Source: Parasedimentitalea denitrificans (GTDB lineage Bacteria; Pseudomonadota; Alphaproteobacteria; Rhodobacterales; Rhodobacteraceae). From it: a DNA stretch of 64,000 nt. This document shows, in pieces, positions 41,187-50,679 of the stretch. The DNA lies in the NCBI RefSeq assembly GCF_011813015.1, contig NZ_QHLQ01000022.1:1-64000 (forward strand), given 5' to 3'. Made by a program: the position numbers and the translations under genes. Each line of letters begins with the position of its first letter. The stretch's first letter is position 1. The notes beneath the pieces were generated by a model. That model was not told where the DNA came from and made no database searches. It saw only the letters and a program-made list of their open reading frames with translations.

Positions 41187-41995
41187 TGGCGTTTGAACGG
41201 CAGCAGTAGGCTCCAGCCCAACCGGGCAGGGCGGTCATCCTGCCATATCAGGCCGACGGTCATCTGCTGGTGTCCCTTGGAGGGCTGCGCGATATAGGTT
41301 CCAAACAGACGGTCCCAGATCGACAGGGCAAAGCCATAGTTGCTGTCATGCTCAGAACGAAGGGTCGAGTGGTGCACGCGGTGCATGTCTGGCGTGACCA
41401 GAACCCACCGCAGGGTGCGATCAATGGATAGTGGCAGGCGCAAATTGGAATGGTTGAACAATGCGGTTCCGTTCAGCAAGATCTCAAACAACACCACAGC
41501 CATGGCAGAGGGCCCGAGCGCGTAGACAAGGCCGATCTTGAGCAGCATGGACAGGGCAATTTCCACCGGGTGAAACCGCACCGCAGTGGTGACGTCCATA
41601 TCGCGGTCGGCGTGGTGCACCCGGTGCAATCGCCAAAGTATTGGAAGCTTGTGAGTGATCAGGTGTTGCAGCCAGATCGCCAGATCGAGGATGAGGATCG
41701 CCAACACGAATTCAAGCGCCACTGGCAGGCTGGTCGCGTTAAACAATCCGATCCCATTGGCCTGAGCGTTCAGTGCCGCGCCAACGGCCAGCAGTGGTAG
41801 GCCAATGGCCATGGTGTGCAGGGTCAGCGTGTTGAGGCAGGTGATCAACAGGTTGGTCAGCCATCGCCCCTTGCGTGGTTGTTGTCGGGGGCGACGGGGG
41901 GCCAGGTGCTCGGCGCAGGCAAATAGGGCAAACAGGCCGAGGAAAATGCTAAGGCGAAGGGTGGTTTCGTTTTCCATGCATTCAGAAATGCGCAT
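41183..41995 (-). CDS. Sterol desaturase / fatty-acid hydroxylase family membrane protein
   Basis: 270 residues (an internal ATG at 41977 is also possible; neither has a clear ribosome site). The di-iron histidine boxes are HLITH, HRVHH and a later HRVHH (DMHRVHHS), embedded between membrane segments. C-terminal SNYGFALSIWDRLFGTY is typical. It probably hydroxylates a lipid; ornithine-lipid and carotenoid hydroxylases belong to the same superfamily. It is the first gene of an operon whose next member is an Fe-S protein, a possible electron donor by inference. Confidence 0.85.
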   Translation of the reverse strand: MRISECMENETTLRLSIFLGLFALFACAEHLAPRRPRQQPRKGRWLTNLLITCLNTLTLHTMAIGLPLLAVGAALNAQANGIGLFNATSLPVALEFVLAILILDLAIWLQHLITHKLPILWRLHRVHHADRDMDVTTAVRFHPVEIALSMLLKIGLVYALGPSAMAVVLFEILLNGTALFNHSNLRLPLSIDRTLRWVLVTPDMHRVHHSTLRSEHDSNYGFALSIWDRLFGTYIAQPSKGHQQMTVGLIWQDDRPARLGWSLLLPFKRQ

Positions 41996-42077
41996 GTGAA
42001 TGCGAAACGCAAGCGTGTTAGGAACACGTTGTTGTCAAAAACCGACGGATGGCGGGATTTTCACCCGCCGAACCGGT

Positions 42078-42941
42078 TTAGTCAGGGCGGATCATCGACC
42101 CGGCGCCATGCAGTGTGAACAGCTCGAGCAGGACCGAGTTCTGCACCCGGCCGTCAACAATAGTACAGGCGCGCACGCCATTGCGTACCGCTTGCAGTGC
42201 GGTTTCGGTCTTGGGGATCATGCCGCCTGCAATCACACCGCTGCGGGTCATGTCCTCGACGTCGGTCGCCTTTAGCTCTGTCACGACTTCGCCGTCGCCG
42301 TTTTTGACTCCGGCAACATCCGTCAACAGCAGCAACCGGTCAGCTGCAAGCGCCGAAGCAATGGCCCCGGCGGCGGTATCGCCGTTGATGTTGAACGTCT
42401 CGCCATCGCGACCCGAACCAATTGGCGCGATCACCGGGATCATGTCTTTTTCAAAAAGGTGATGCAGCACTGACGGGTCCATGTCGGCAGGTGTACCTAC
42501 AAAGCCGAGGTCAGGATTGGTTTGGTCGCAGGTGATCAGGTTGGCATCTTTACCGGACAGGCCAACACCCATTCCACCCTGGCGGTTGATCGCCTGCACG
42601 ATGCGCTTGTTGACCACGCCGGACAGAACCATTTCCACCACGTTCATAGTGGCCTTGTCGGTGACACGCTTGCCGTTCACAAACTCGGATTTGATTTCCA
42701 GCTTGTCCAGCATGGCGTTGATCATCGGGCCGCCACCGTGGACGATGACCGGGTTTACCCCAACCTGACGCAGCAGCACGACATCACGAGCAAAGGTATC
42801 CATCGCCTCGTCGCTGCCCATGGCGTGACCGCCCAGTTTGATCACGACAATGGCGCCGTCATACCGCTGAAGGTACGGCAGTGCGCTGGAGAGTGTGGCG
42901 GCGGTGGCAATCCAATCGCGGTTCATATCTTGTTTCTTCAT
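42078..42941 (-). CDS. argB: N-acetylglutamate kinase
   Basis: 287 residues from ATG 42941, with AAAGGGA about 9 bases upstream; a frame reaching 43043 is not homologous. It phosphorylates N-acetyl-L-glutamate in arginine synthesis. VVIKLGGHAMG is the phosphate loop, NPVIVHGGGPMINAML binds substrate, and NINGDTAAGAIA is the C-terminal nucleotide site. Arginine sensitivity would depend on an N-terminal helix, which is present (MNRDWIATAATLSSALPYLQRY). Confidence 0.95.
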   Translation of the reverse strand: MKKQDMNRDWIATAATLSSALPYLQRYDGAIVVIKLGGHAMGSDEAMDTFARDVVLLRQVGVNPVIVHGGGPMINAMLDKLEIKSEFVNGKRVTDKATMNVVEMVLSGVVNKRIVQAINRQGGMGVGLSGKDANLITCDQTNPDLGFVGTPADMDPSVLHHLFEKDMIPVIAPIGSGRDGETFNINGDTAAGAIASALAADRLLLLTDVAGVKNGDGEVVTELKATDVEDMTRSGVIAGGMIPKTETALQAVRNGVRACTIVDGRVQNSVLLELFTLHGAGSMIRPD

Positions 42942-43059
42942 ATATGGCGTCCCTTTGAGCGCATCGTTACGCGGTTCTGGCTTCTGTGCCAAGTGTTGCG
43001 TTGCGGCTGGGGACTGCGGTGTTAGGGTTGGCACGACTTTCAAAGCTGAGGACCGGCAA

Positions 43060-43788
43060 ATGCGCCAAAAGACATTGCTGCTGACAGGGGCCAGCCGCGG
43101 GATCGGTCATGCCACCGTGCGCCGCTTTAACAGCGAAGGCTGGCGGGTCATCACCTGCTCGCGTAATCCATTTCCTGTGGAATGCCCCTGGGGTGGCGGG
43201 CAGGAAAACCACATTGAAGTCGATCTGGGGGACCCTGCAGGCACCATCAATGCGGTAGGCGCGATTCAGGAGCTGCTGGACGGGCCTCTGGATGCGCTGG
43301 TGAACAATGCCGGCATTTCCCCCAAGGGCCCCAATGGCGAGCGTCTGAGCACGCTGGACACCGACCTGATGGACTGGGGGAAGGTGTTCCACGTCAACTT
43401 CTTTGCCTCGGTGGTGTTGGCACGCGGGCTGAAGGATGAGCTGGCGGCCGCCAAAGGATCAGTCGTCAATGTGACGTCCATTGCGGGCAGCCGGGTGCAT
43501 CCCTTTGCTGGCGCCGCCTATGCCACGTCCAAGGCCGCTCTGGCGGCGCTGACGCGTGAGATGGCGCACGACTTTGGCCCCTTGGGTGTGCGGGTCAATG
43601 CGATCGCACCGGGAGAGGTGGAAACGGCGATTCTATCACCGGGTACGGACAAGATTGTCAGGAAGCTGCCGATGCAGCGTCTGGGTCAGCCTGAGGAAGT
43701 CGCGGCTGCGATCTTCTTCCTGTGTTCGAAGGACAGTTCCTACATCTCGGGGGCCGAGATTGAGGTGAACGGCGCCCAGCACGTTTGA
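43060..43788 (+). CDS. Short-chain dehydrogenase/reductase
   Basis: 242 residues from ATG 43060 (GAGG upstream). Rossmann motif TGASRGIGHA, NNAG (LVNNAGISPKG), catalytic Ser in NVTSIAGS, YATSK (Tyr-x-x-x-Lys) and the SDR C-terminal SSYISGAEIEVNGAQ are all present, so it should be active with NAD(P)H. The substrate is unknown. It is transcribed divergently from argB and ends beside a palindromic repeat. Confidence 0.9.
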   Translation: MRQKTLLLTGASRGIGHATVRRFNSEGWRVITCSRNPFPVECPWGGGQENHIEVDLGDPAGTINAVGAIQELLDGPLDALVNNAGISPKGPNGERLSTLDTDLMDWGKVFHVNFFASVVLARGLKDELAAAKGSVVNVTSIAGSRVHPFAGAAYATSKAALAALTREMAHDFGPLGVRVNAIAPGEVETAILSPGTDKIVRKLPMQRLGQPEEVAAAIFFLCSKDSSYISGAEIEVNGAQHV

Positions 43789-43809
43789 TTTTGGGACAGC
43801 CTGAAAGCC

Positions 43810-43872
43810 AGTCCGCGCCTGACCTTCCCCCCGGGAAGGCGCTTTGCACCTCCCCAAGGTCAGGCGCGGACT
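43810..43872. repeat. Dispersed palindromic repeat, copy 2 (most complete)
   Basis: Perfect 17-bp inverted arms AGTCCGCGCCTGACCTT (43810-43826) and AAGGTCAGGCGCGGACT (43856-43872) around a 29-base centre. The centre matches copy 1 (13271) in reverse orientation. It lies between two convergent genes (SDR and PepSY), where it could stop transcription from both sides. Confidence 0.9.
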
Positions 43873-43919
43873 TTAATTTGACTGGGCCCCGGAGCTTATT
43901 CCGAGGCCCGTTCGGGGAT

Positions 43920-45314
43920 TTAAGACAGCACGCGTTTCACCATTGGGATCGTGCCAAGTATCAACACGTCAAAGGCAAGCACGGCCAGCAGGGTCAACCC
44001 CAGCAAAGGCACCGCCAATGATGTCAGCAAGCAGATCAACGCTGCACCTTTCCATAGCGGCATGTCCGCAGGGGCAGGCGGGGCGGCAAGACGACCGGCA
44101 CCAGCAGGACGACGTTTCACCCACATCACCACACCTGACACACAGACAAAGATGACCATCAGGCAGAACAGCAGGTTCAGCACAAAGCTCCAGGTGCCCA
44201 TCAGGCCCATGTGCAGCGGAATGCTGACCGCCATGGCTTTGCCCATCCACGAGTAGTCCTCATAGTTCACATCGGCCAGAATTTTACCGGTGTGCTGATC
44301 GATGTGAATGGTGCGGTCCACAAACGGATCATCGCTGTCGCCGCTCATGCTGTCACGGTTGATGGTCCAGACACCGTCTTCACCACTGGGATAGGCCACG
44401 CGGAACCGGCCCTCCATTCCCAGCATACGGCCCAGGATGACGACGCTGTCGATGTTGACGGCGGTATCACCCGGAATGCCAGTCAGGCCAGCGTCAGAGC
44501 CTGAGGCGGGCATTGGTGTTAACTCCAGCGCCCAGGGCACATCGTTGGTTGCGCCGTGGTTCATGCTGGCGTGGATACTGTCTGACAGCGGAACATTGTC
44601 CCACTTTTCAGCCGGGAAGCTGGACCAGGGTTGCACAAACTTGCCGCCCCAAATGCCAGCCCAAGACAGGCCGGAGATCAGGAAGGTGACCAGCAACAGA
44701 GAAATCCAAAAGCCAACAACGGCGTGCAGGTTCTTCCACAGGGCGCGACCACGGGCCTTTAGGTTAGGGACCAGCACGCTGGTGTCGCCACCGCGTGGCC
44801 ACCACATGTACAGCCCGGTCAGAACCAGAACGAGGCCAAGGCCAGCAGCGATTTCGATCAACCGGTCGCCTGTGTCGCCGATCAATAAGGTCGAGTGGAT
44901 GTTGTCAGCAAAGTCGTACCACCCGGCGCGACGATCCCAGGTGCTGATGACATCACCAGTGTATTGGTTCACAGCGACAAGGCGCTGACCGGCCTCGGTC
45001 TTGATGCGGATGACGGTGGCCAGATCGGGGGCTTTGGGGCCGATCCATTCGCTGACGGTGCCAGGAACCTCGACCAGCGCAGCTTCGGACAGTTGGGTGA
45101 TGCTGAGTGCTGTTTCACCCTGATCAATTGCGATCGTCTCACCGTCACGGCCGTCAAACTGGGTGATCAGCATCATCATGATACCGGTTACGGCCAGCAT
45201 GATTAGGAACGGGATAACATATAGCCCAGCATAGAAATGCCAGCGCCAGACGGCGAAGTAGAGTTTCTCGGATAGCGAGCGGGCAGGGCCCGTGGTTTGG
45301 CTGTCGATTGCCAT
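43920..45314 (-). CDS. PepSY-associated transmembrane protein
   Basis: 464 residues with four membrane segments: near the N-terminus (FYAGLYVIPFLIMLAVTGIMMM), in the middle (IEIAAGLGLVLVLTGLYMWW, then ISLLLVTFLISGLSW) and near the C-terminus. Two PepSY-like periplasmic stretches are present (QRLVAVNQYTGDVISTW and DRTIHIDQHTGKILADV). Family members often accompany siderophore or haem receptors and may reduce iron complexes. The upstream neighbour is a DUF2946 protein; no TonB receptor is present. Confidence 0.85.
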   Translation of the reverse strand: MAIDSQTTGPARSLSEKLYFAVWRWHFYAGLYVIPFLIMLAVTGIMMMLITQFDGRDGETIAIDQGETALSITQLSEAALVEVPGTVSEWIGPKAPDLATVIRIKTEAGQRLVAVNQYTGDVISTWDRRAGWYDFADNIHSTLLIGDTGDRLIEIAAGLGLVLVLTGLYMWWPRGGDTSVLVPNLKARGRALWKNLHAVVGFWISLLLVTFLISGLSWAGIWGGKFVQPWSSFPAEKWDNVPLSDSIHASMNHGATNDVPWALELTPMPASGSDAGLTGIPGDTAVNIDSVVILGRMLGMEGRFRVAYPSGEDGVWTINRDSMSGDSDDPFVDRTIHIDQHTGKILADVNYEDYSWMGKAMAVSIPLHMGLMGTWSFVLNLLFCLMVIFVCVSGVVMWVKRRPAGAGRLAAPPAPADMPLWKGAALICLLTSLAVPLLGLTLLAVLAFDVLILGTIPMVKRVLS

Positions 45315-45391
45315 TGGGTAGTCTCTCCATATCGGAACAGATGCCGGACGCCATGGACGCCGGACAAAAAGGTATTGGAATGTTCAGAAAG

Positions 45392-45748
45392 TCAGGAGAG
45401 AGCGGGCGGGCCGCGGGCATCATAGCGCCAGTGGAAACCGGCGGTGTAATGGGTGAAGGGTTCGTCTGCCCAGCGGTCGCTGAGCAGAGAGGTAACGGGC
45501 AGGGCTGGAATATTGTCCGGGATCAGAGCTGCGGTTGTCAGCGCCGTAAACGGACAACTACGGTCATCCATCTGTTCTGCAGGCGCGGTATCACCACCTA
45601 GATCAACCCACTGTTCCTGCGTGCCGTCAGTGGTACAGATCACCAGAAGAACTTTGCCGTCAGACCCGCTCGCAGGCATCCAGCCCGCCGGGATCAACCC
45701 GGCCAGCATGATCGCCAGCAGCACTAGATAGGACAGCATTCGCTTCAC
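45392..45748 (-). CDS. DUF2946 small secreted or membrane protein
   Basis: 118 residues. An N-terminal hydrophobic segment runs into IPAGWMPA, followed by LLVICTTDG and a CPF motif (DRSCPFTALT), the layout of DUF2946. Members are often found beside copper or TonB-linked genes; function unknown. It precedes the PepSY protein gene by 77 bases and follows yihA by 3, so it may continue that transcript. Confidence 0.75.
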   Translation of the reverse strand: MKRMLSYLVLLAIMLAGLIPAGWMPASGSDGKVLLVICTTDGTQEQWVDLGGDTAPAEQMDDRSCPFTALTTAALIPDNIPALPVTSLLSDRWADEPFTHYTAGFHWRYDARGPPALS

Positions 45749-45751
45749 TGG

Positions 45752-46402
45752 TTAGACAAGCCCAACGATAATGGAACGCAGGGTGGCAATGCCGTCGCCC
45801 TTTTCAGATGAGGTCATCACCATTTCAGGATAGGCGGCCGGGTGGTTGGCCAGCTTGCTGCGCACTTGGTTCAGCATGGCGTCACGGTCCTTGTCTTTGA
45901 CCTTGTCCATTTTGGTCAGCACGCACTGAAAGGTCACCGCCGAGCTGTCGAGCAGCGACATGATTTCTTCGTCCACCGGTTTTACCCCATGGCGACCATC
46001 GATCAATACAAAGGCCCGGCGTAGGGTCTGGCGACCGGACAGGTACTGTTTCAGCAAGCGCTGCCATTTTTCCACGACAGGCAGCGGCGCATTGGCATAG
46101 CCATAGCCGGGAAGGTCGACCAGATAGTGGTCAGGGCCCTGGGTGAAATAGTTGATTTCCTGCGTACGGCCCGGTGTGTTGGACGCGCGTGCCAGACCCT
46201 TGGTGCCGGTCAGCGCGTTGATCAGGCTGGACTTGCCCACGTTGGACCGCCCGGCAAAGCAGACCTCCATCCGGTCAGCAGGCGGCAGGCCAGACATCGC
46301 CACCACACCTTTGACAAACTCGGACTCGCTCGCAAACATCTTGCGGCCTTTTTCGGCTGTGAAGTCATCGGGCGTTTCGGCCAGGGTAAATTGAATTTGC
46401 AT
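45752..46402 (-). CDS. yihA: Ribosome-biogenesis GTPase YihA/YsxC (EngB)
   Basis: 216 residues. G1 is GRSNVGKSS (51-59), G3 is DLPGYGYA, and G4 is TKMDKVK. It helps late 50S assembly. The start overlaps the MOSC stop by one base (TAATG type), giving the coupled order yidC-MOSC-yihA seen in this bacterial group. Confidence 0.95.
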   Translation of the reverse strand: MQIQFTLAETPDDFTAEKGRKMFASESEFVKGVVAMSGLPPADRMEVCFAGRSNVGKSSLINALTGTKGLARASNTPGRTQEINYFTQGPDHYLVDLPGYGYANAPLPVVEKWQRLLKQYLSGRQTLRRAFVLIDGRHGVKPVDEEIMSLLDSSAVTFQCVLTKMDKVKDKDRDAMLNQVRSKLANHPAAYPEMVMTSSEKGDGIATLRSIIVGLV

Positions 46403-47139
46403 CAGAGCACCTCAAACGTGTCGCCAACGGCAACATCGCCATCATTTTGGACCACGGCAAGAATGCCGAAATCGGTGTGGCCCCAATGTTCACGCAGGGC
46501 CTTGAGCGTGTTTGCGTCGCGTTCACCAGTATCCGGGTTGGCCTCGGTGGCGCGGCAGCGCGTGATCCGGTCGATCACTTTCAGGCGCACATCGCCAATT
46601 TTCAGCTCGCGGTCAATCCAGTCGAACTCTTCGAATGGCGTATTGCCATCAATCCAGAGGTTGCCGCGGAAACGGCGCGGGTCAAGTGTTTGACCGAGTT
46701 TTTCACCCAGCGCATTGAGCGAGCTGAGAGACATGATGGAGATGGCCGAGGTTTCAACATCTGCCATGCCGCCATCGGGCGACTTGATCAGTGTATGCGG
46801 AGCTGAGCGCTCGGCCGGATAGATTGCGTTGATCCAGTCCACCAGCTTGGCGCTGTCGGTTTCTGGATTGATCGTGATCGCATCCTGTTTAGGGTGCTTC
46901 AGCGTGATCAACTTACCGTTGGTCGTGGCTGTGACACCCATCAGTTCAGGACCATAACAGCCACGCGCAAAATTACGGCAATGCTGCCACCCGCCGGTGT
47001 CTGTCGACGTACCTGTGAGCAAGGCCCAGGCACGGTCCAACGGCAAAGGCCCGCCTGCATTCAGGCGGACCTCTGTTAGTGGTTCGGCCCCGATCGCTTT
47101 GATCGGGTGCCGCCATATTTGTGCAACTTCGTGCGTCAT
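46402..47139 (-). CDS. MOSC-domain protein
   Basis: 245 residues. The N-terminal MOSC beta-barrel (VAQIWRHPIKAIGAEPLTEVRL ... LPLDRAWALL) precedes the MOSC core (RFRGNLWIDG ... RLKVIDRITRCRATEANPDTGERD), whose Cys in TRCRAT is the conserved sulfur-carrying position. Relatives handle the molybdenum cofactor or reduce N-hydroxylated bases; the substrate here is unknown. It overlaps yidC by four bases. Confidence 0.88.
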   Translation of the reverse strand: MTHEVAQIWRHPIKAIGAEPLTEVRLNAGGPLPLDRAWALLTGTSTDTGGWQHCRNFARGCYGPELMGVTATTNGKLITLKHPKQDAITINPETDSAKLVDWINAIYPAERSAPHTLIKSPDGGMADVETSAISIMSLSSLNALGEKLGQTLDPRRFRGNLWIDGNTPFEEFDWIDRELKIGDVRLKVIDRITRCRATEANPDTGERDANTLKALREHWGHTDFGILAVVQNDGDVAVGDTFEVL

Positions 47140-48941
47140 TTTTTGTCCGTCTTTGGCGTGCGTTTGAAGCCCGACTTAATGTTGCCGAAGATGTCAGGGG
47201 TGTAGCCCTGACTGCGCATGATCAGGTACTGCTGCGTGAATGTGATCGTGTTGTTGGCGATCCAGTACACAACCAGACCCGACGCAAAACCACCCAGCAT
47301 GAACATGAATACCCATGGCATCCAGGCAAAGATCATCTGCTGTGTTGGATCTGTCGGTGCCGGGTTCAGCTTTTGCTGCAGGAACATCGAAATACCAAGC
47401 AGCAGCGGCAGAATACCGATGAAGACCAGTGCTACCATGGTTCCCGCTTCGGGGCCGCCCCAAGGCAGGAGACCAAACAGGTTCATGATCGAGGTTGGGT
47501 CTGGCGCACTCAGATCCTGGAAGGGACCAAAGAATGCGGCATGACGCAGTTCGATTGTGACAAAGATCACCTTGTACAGCGAGAAGAAGATCGGGATCTG
47601 TAACAGGATCGGCAGACAGCCCGCAGCGGGGTTTACCTTTTCCTTTTTGTACAGCTCCATCATACCCTTCTGAATAGCCTGACGGTCGTCGCCAGCCTTT
47701 TTCTTCAGCTCTTCCATCTGCGGCTGCAGTTCCTTCATCTTGGCCATCGAAACGTAGGATTTATAGGCCAGAGGGAACAGGATTGCCTTGATGATCAAGG
47801 TTAGTGCGATGATCGACCAGCCCATGTTGCCAATCAGTTGGTTCAGGTTGTGCAGCAACCAGAAGATCGGCTTGGTCAGGAAGAAGAACCAGCCCCAGTC
47901 GATGCTGTCGATAAACCCGGATACGCCGGCTTTCTCGTAGTCACCAATTGTTGCCCATTCCTTGGCACCGGCGAACAGACGGGTTGTCACCTCGGCGGAC
48001 TGACCTGCGGCGACCGTCATTGTCGGCAGAACTGCGTTGGTCTGGTAGATGCCGCGGTTTTCGTCGAACTTGGCAACCGAGCGGAAGGCCTGGCCAGCGT
48101 CTGGTATCAGTGTCGACATCCAGAAGTGATCGGTAAAGCCGATCCAACCGTCTTGTGTGACTTCAGTGACGTTTGTGTAAGAACCATCACGGGGATCGAC
48201 TTCATAGTCTTCCATGTTGCCGTATTTGGTCTCGTCCAGCTCGCCGTCGGCCATGCCAACGACACCTTCGTGCAGAATGAAGAAGTTCTTCAGGTCTGAC
48301 GGCAGGCCATGACGGGCAAGGGTGCCGTAAGGGGCCAAAGATACTGCGTTACCGCTGCTGTTTTGTACTGACTGGGTGATGTCGAACATATAGTCCTCAT
48401 CAACCGAAATGGTGCGGCTAAAGATCAGGCCGTTGCCGTTGTCCCATGTCAGGGTGACCGGAGTGTCCGGTGTCAGCGTGGCATCAGCCGGGGCAGACCA
48501 GATTGTGTTGGCACCGGGAACATCCGCGATGGTCAGACCGGCGCTTGGGGCCCATCCGTACAAAGCGTAGTAGGCGTTTTCTTCACCGACGGGTGACAGC
48601 ATTTTGACGATTTCTGCATCGTCATCCAGCGAGACACGGTAGTCCTTGAGCGCGAGATCGTCGATCCGACCGCCCTGCAGCGAAATGCTGCCGGAAACGC
48701 GGGGTGTGTCGATGGAGACACGCGGCGCTTGGGGGGCTTCGACTTCTTCTGGCTGGGCTGCCGATGTGGCATCGCCGCTGGCGATTGGCGCCAAGGCGGT
48801 GTCACCTGTGGCCGCAGTTTCGGTCACCGTAGGCTCAACCTGGGGTGAGGGCTCTGGCGGTGGGAAAAACGTATACCAGCCGAGGATCACCAGGAAGCTG
48901 AGCACGGTTGCGAGTATTAGATTCTTGTTCTGATCGTCCAT
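47136..48941 (-). CDS. yidC: Membrane protein insertase YidC
   Basis: 601 residues from ATG 48941 (MDDQNKNLILATVLSFLVILGWYTFF, in parts). It has the Gram-negative layout: one N-terminal membrane anchor, a large periplasmic domain (about 60-350), then five C-terminal helices (GWSIIALTLIIKAILFPLAYKSYVSM ... CLPILLQIPIFFSLYKVIF). The conserved hydrophilic-groove arginine lies in the first C-terminal region. YidC inserts and folds inner-membrane proteins, alone or with SecYEG. Confidence 0.96.
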   Translation of the reverse strand: MDDQNKNLILATVLSFLVILGWYTFFPPPEPSPQVEPTVTETAATGDTALAPIASGDATSAAQPEEVEAPQAPRVSIDTPRVSGSISLQGGRIDDLALKDYRVSLDDDAEIVKMLSPVGEENAYYALYGWAPSAGLTIADVPGANTIWSAPADATLTPDTPVTLTWDNGNGLIFSRTISVDEDYMFDITQSVQNSSGNAVSLAPYGTLARHGLPSDLKNFFILHEGVVGMADGELDETKYGNMEDYEVDPRDGSYTNVTEVTQDGWIGFTDHFWMSTLIPDAGQAFRSVAKFDENRGIYQTNAVLPTMTVAAGQSAEVTTRLFAGAKEWATIGDYEKAGVSGFIDSIDWGWFFFLTKPIFWLLHNLNQLIGNMGWSIIALTLIIKAILFPLAYKSYVSMAKMKELQPQMEELKKKAGDDRQAIQKGMMELYKKEKVNPAAGCLPILLQIPIFFSLYKVIFVTIELRHAAFFGPFQDLSAPDPTSIMNLFGLLPWGGPEAGTMVALVFIGILPLLLGISMFLQQKLNPAPTDPTQQMIFAWMPWVFMFMLGGFASGLVVYWIANNTITFTQQYLIMRSQGYTPDIFGNIKSGFKRTPKTDKK

Positions 48942-49064
48942 TTGGGACTGCAACCTTGTATATGGAATTACAGGGTGTGGTTCAACAGAGGTGAACCCCA
49001 AAGGTCAAGCAGATTCGAGGGTATTGGGGCGTCATACCGCCCCAAATGGTAAATTCAAACGGGA

Positions 49065-50609
49065 TTAGCTACGTTGTTTGCCGATGACCGGGGCGTCTTG
49101 CAGCTTGGCCTGATGCGCTGTGATCCAGTCCAGTGTCTGATCAAACGGCATAGGGCGACCAATGCCAAAGCCCTGAACATGGTCACAGCCCAGCTGTGCC
49201 AGCAGCGCGTGTTCGCCCACGGTTTCCACACCTTCGGCCAGGGTTTCCAGATCCAGCCGTTCAGCCATGGTCAGGATCGCGCCGATCAGTTTTTGCTGTT
49301 CTGGGTCGCGGTCGGCCTTCATCACAAATGAGCGATCGATCTTGATGCGCGAGATATTGAAGCGACGGACCGAGGCAATGGATGCATGACCAGTTCCAAA
49401 ATCATCCAGATCGATCTGACAGCCAAGTTCGCCCAGACCAGAGATGTTCCGGGTGATGATGTCGTCAGGTGAATCGCTGACCACGGTTTCCAGAATTTCG
49501 ACAGACAGCCGGTTGGCAGGCAGTTCAAACCGCTCCATTTCCCATTTAATGCGTTCCACCAGACCGGGGTTCTTCAACTCGTCCGTTGCGAAGTTGACGC
49601 CTACTGTTGGCACCTCAACACCGGCAGCATCCCATGCCTTAAGCGCCGTCAGGGCGTGATACAGCATGACCTGACTCAGTTGCTCCATCAGGCCGGCCTC
49701 TTGCAATGCGGGCAGGAAGGTTGCGGGCGGGATCATGCCGTGTACTGGGTGTGACCAACGCGCCAGTGCCTCAAAACCGCTGACCTTGCCAGTATCGGTT
49801 GAGATCTGAGGTTGGAACCAAGGTTGAATTTGCCCACCTTCCAGTGCAGCGGCAGCATCGTCGCGCAGGTCAGTGCGGGCCTTGGTGCGGCGGTGAATGT
49901 CATTTGAATATGCGCGGATGCCTGACGGGCCGTTATGCTGAGCCTCGGCCAATGCAGCTGTTGCAGCGTCGAACCATTCGGTTGCGCTGTGGCCAGGGGC
50001 ACGGCTGCGCATGCAGAAGCCGATTGAACAGGACTGGTAAACCGATGCCCCATCAAGCGAGATCGGATCTTCGATTGAGCTTTGGAGGCGTCCTGCCAGT
50101 TGGACAGTCAGTTCCAGATCAAGCTGTTGCACTGGAGTCAGGCAAATAGCGAACTTGCTGTCGCCAATTCGGGCAACGGTATCTTTGTCGCGCAGGGTTT
50201 CGATGATTCTTTCACCGCAGCGGTGCACAATGGAATCACCGGCGGATTGGCCGTGCCGGGCGACAAGTTCTTTGAAGTCATCAATTTCTAAAACTAACAC
50301 TGCGCTACGCAAGCTGGTGTCGTCGGTTTCACTGTGGACTTGGTCTAGCACCATTTCAAAACCGTCACGCAAAAGCATGCCAGTAACGCTGTCGCGTGGG
50401 ATATAGGATGCTTTGGCATTGCCAAACACACCTAAGGCCGCAAACAAAACAGGCATTCCAAGGGCAACGGTGAGCAATGCTACCTCGCCGCCCAGCCAGA
50501 ATGTCGCAAGGGTCACAGCGGGAAGAAAGGCGAGTACAGGAGGACCCAGCAAAACCGGAGCGATTTTGCGTCGAATTCGCATCAGGTGACCTGAATTCGG
50601 ATGGAGCAT
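49065..50609 (-). CDS. c-di-GMP phosphodiesterase with degenerate GGDEF and intact EAL
   Basis: 514 residues; AAAGG lies 8 bases before ATG 50609. Two N-terminal membrane helices (about 17-60) precede a GGDEF fold whose active loop reads RIGDSKFAIC in place of GGDEF, so cyclase activity is unlikely. The EAL domain has FEALARW, NFATDEL, VEILE, DDFGTG, IKIDRSF and LAEGVET, all the metal- and substrate-binding motifs, so it should hydrolyse c-di-GMP. It is inserted between ttcA and yidC within the rpmH-yidC cluster. Confidence 0.9.
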   Translation of the reverse strand: MLHPNSGHLMRIRRKIAPVLLGPPVLAFLPAVTLATFWLGGEVALLTVALGMPVLFAALGVFGNAKASYIPRDSVTGMLLRDGFEMVLDQVHSETDDTSLRSAVLVLEIDDFKELVARHGQSAGDSIVHRCGERIIETLRDKDTVARIGDSKFAICLTPVQQLDLELTVQLAGRLQSSIEDPISLDGASVYQSCSIGFCMRSRAPGHSATEWFDAATAALAEAQHNGPSGIRAYSNDIHRRTKARTDLRDDAAAALEGGQIQPWFQPQISTDTGKVSGFEALARWSHPVHGMIPPATFLPALQEAGLMEQLSQVMLYHALTALKAWDAAGVEVPTVGVNFATDELKNPGLVERIKWEMERFELPANRLSVEILETVVSDSPDDIITRNISGLGELGCQIDLDDFGTGHASIASVRRFNISRIKIDRSFVMKADRDPEQQKLIGAILTMAERLDLETLAEGVETVGEHALLAQLGCDHVQGFGIGRPMPFDQTLDWITAHQAKLQDAPVIGKQRS

Positions 50610-50679
50610 AAATTGACCTTTCGCCTAAACGCAAACGACGCGTTGAGGCGAGAATAGGCCCATTGTTCTGACTCGACGG

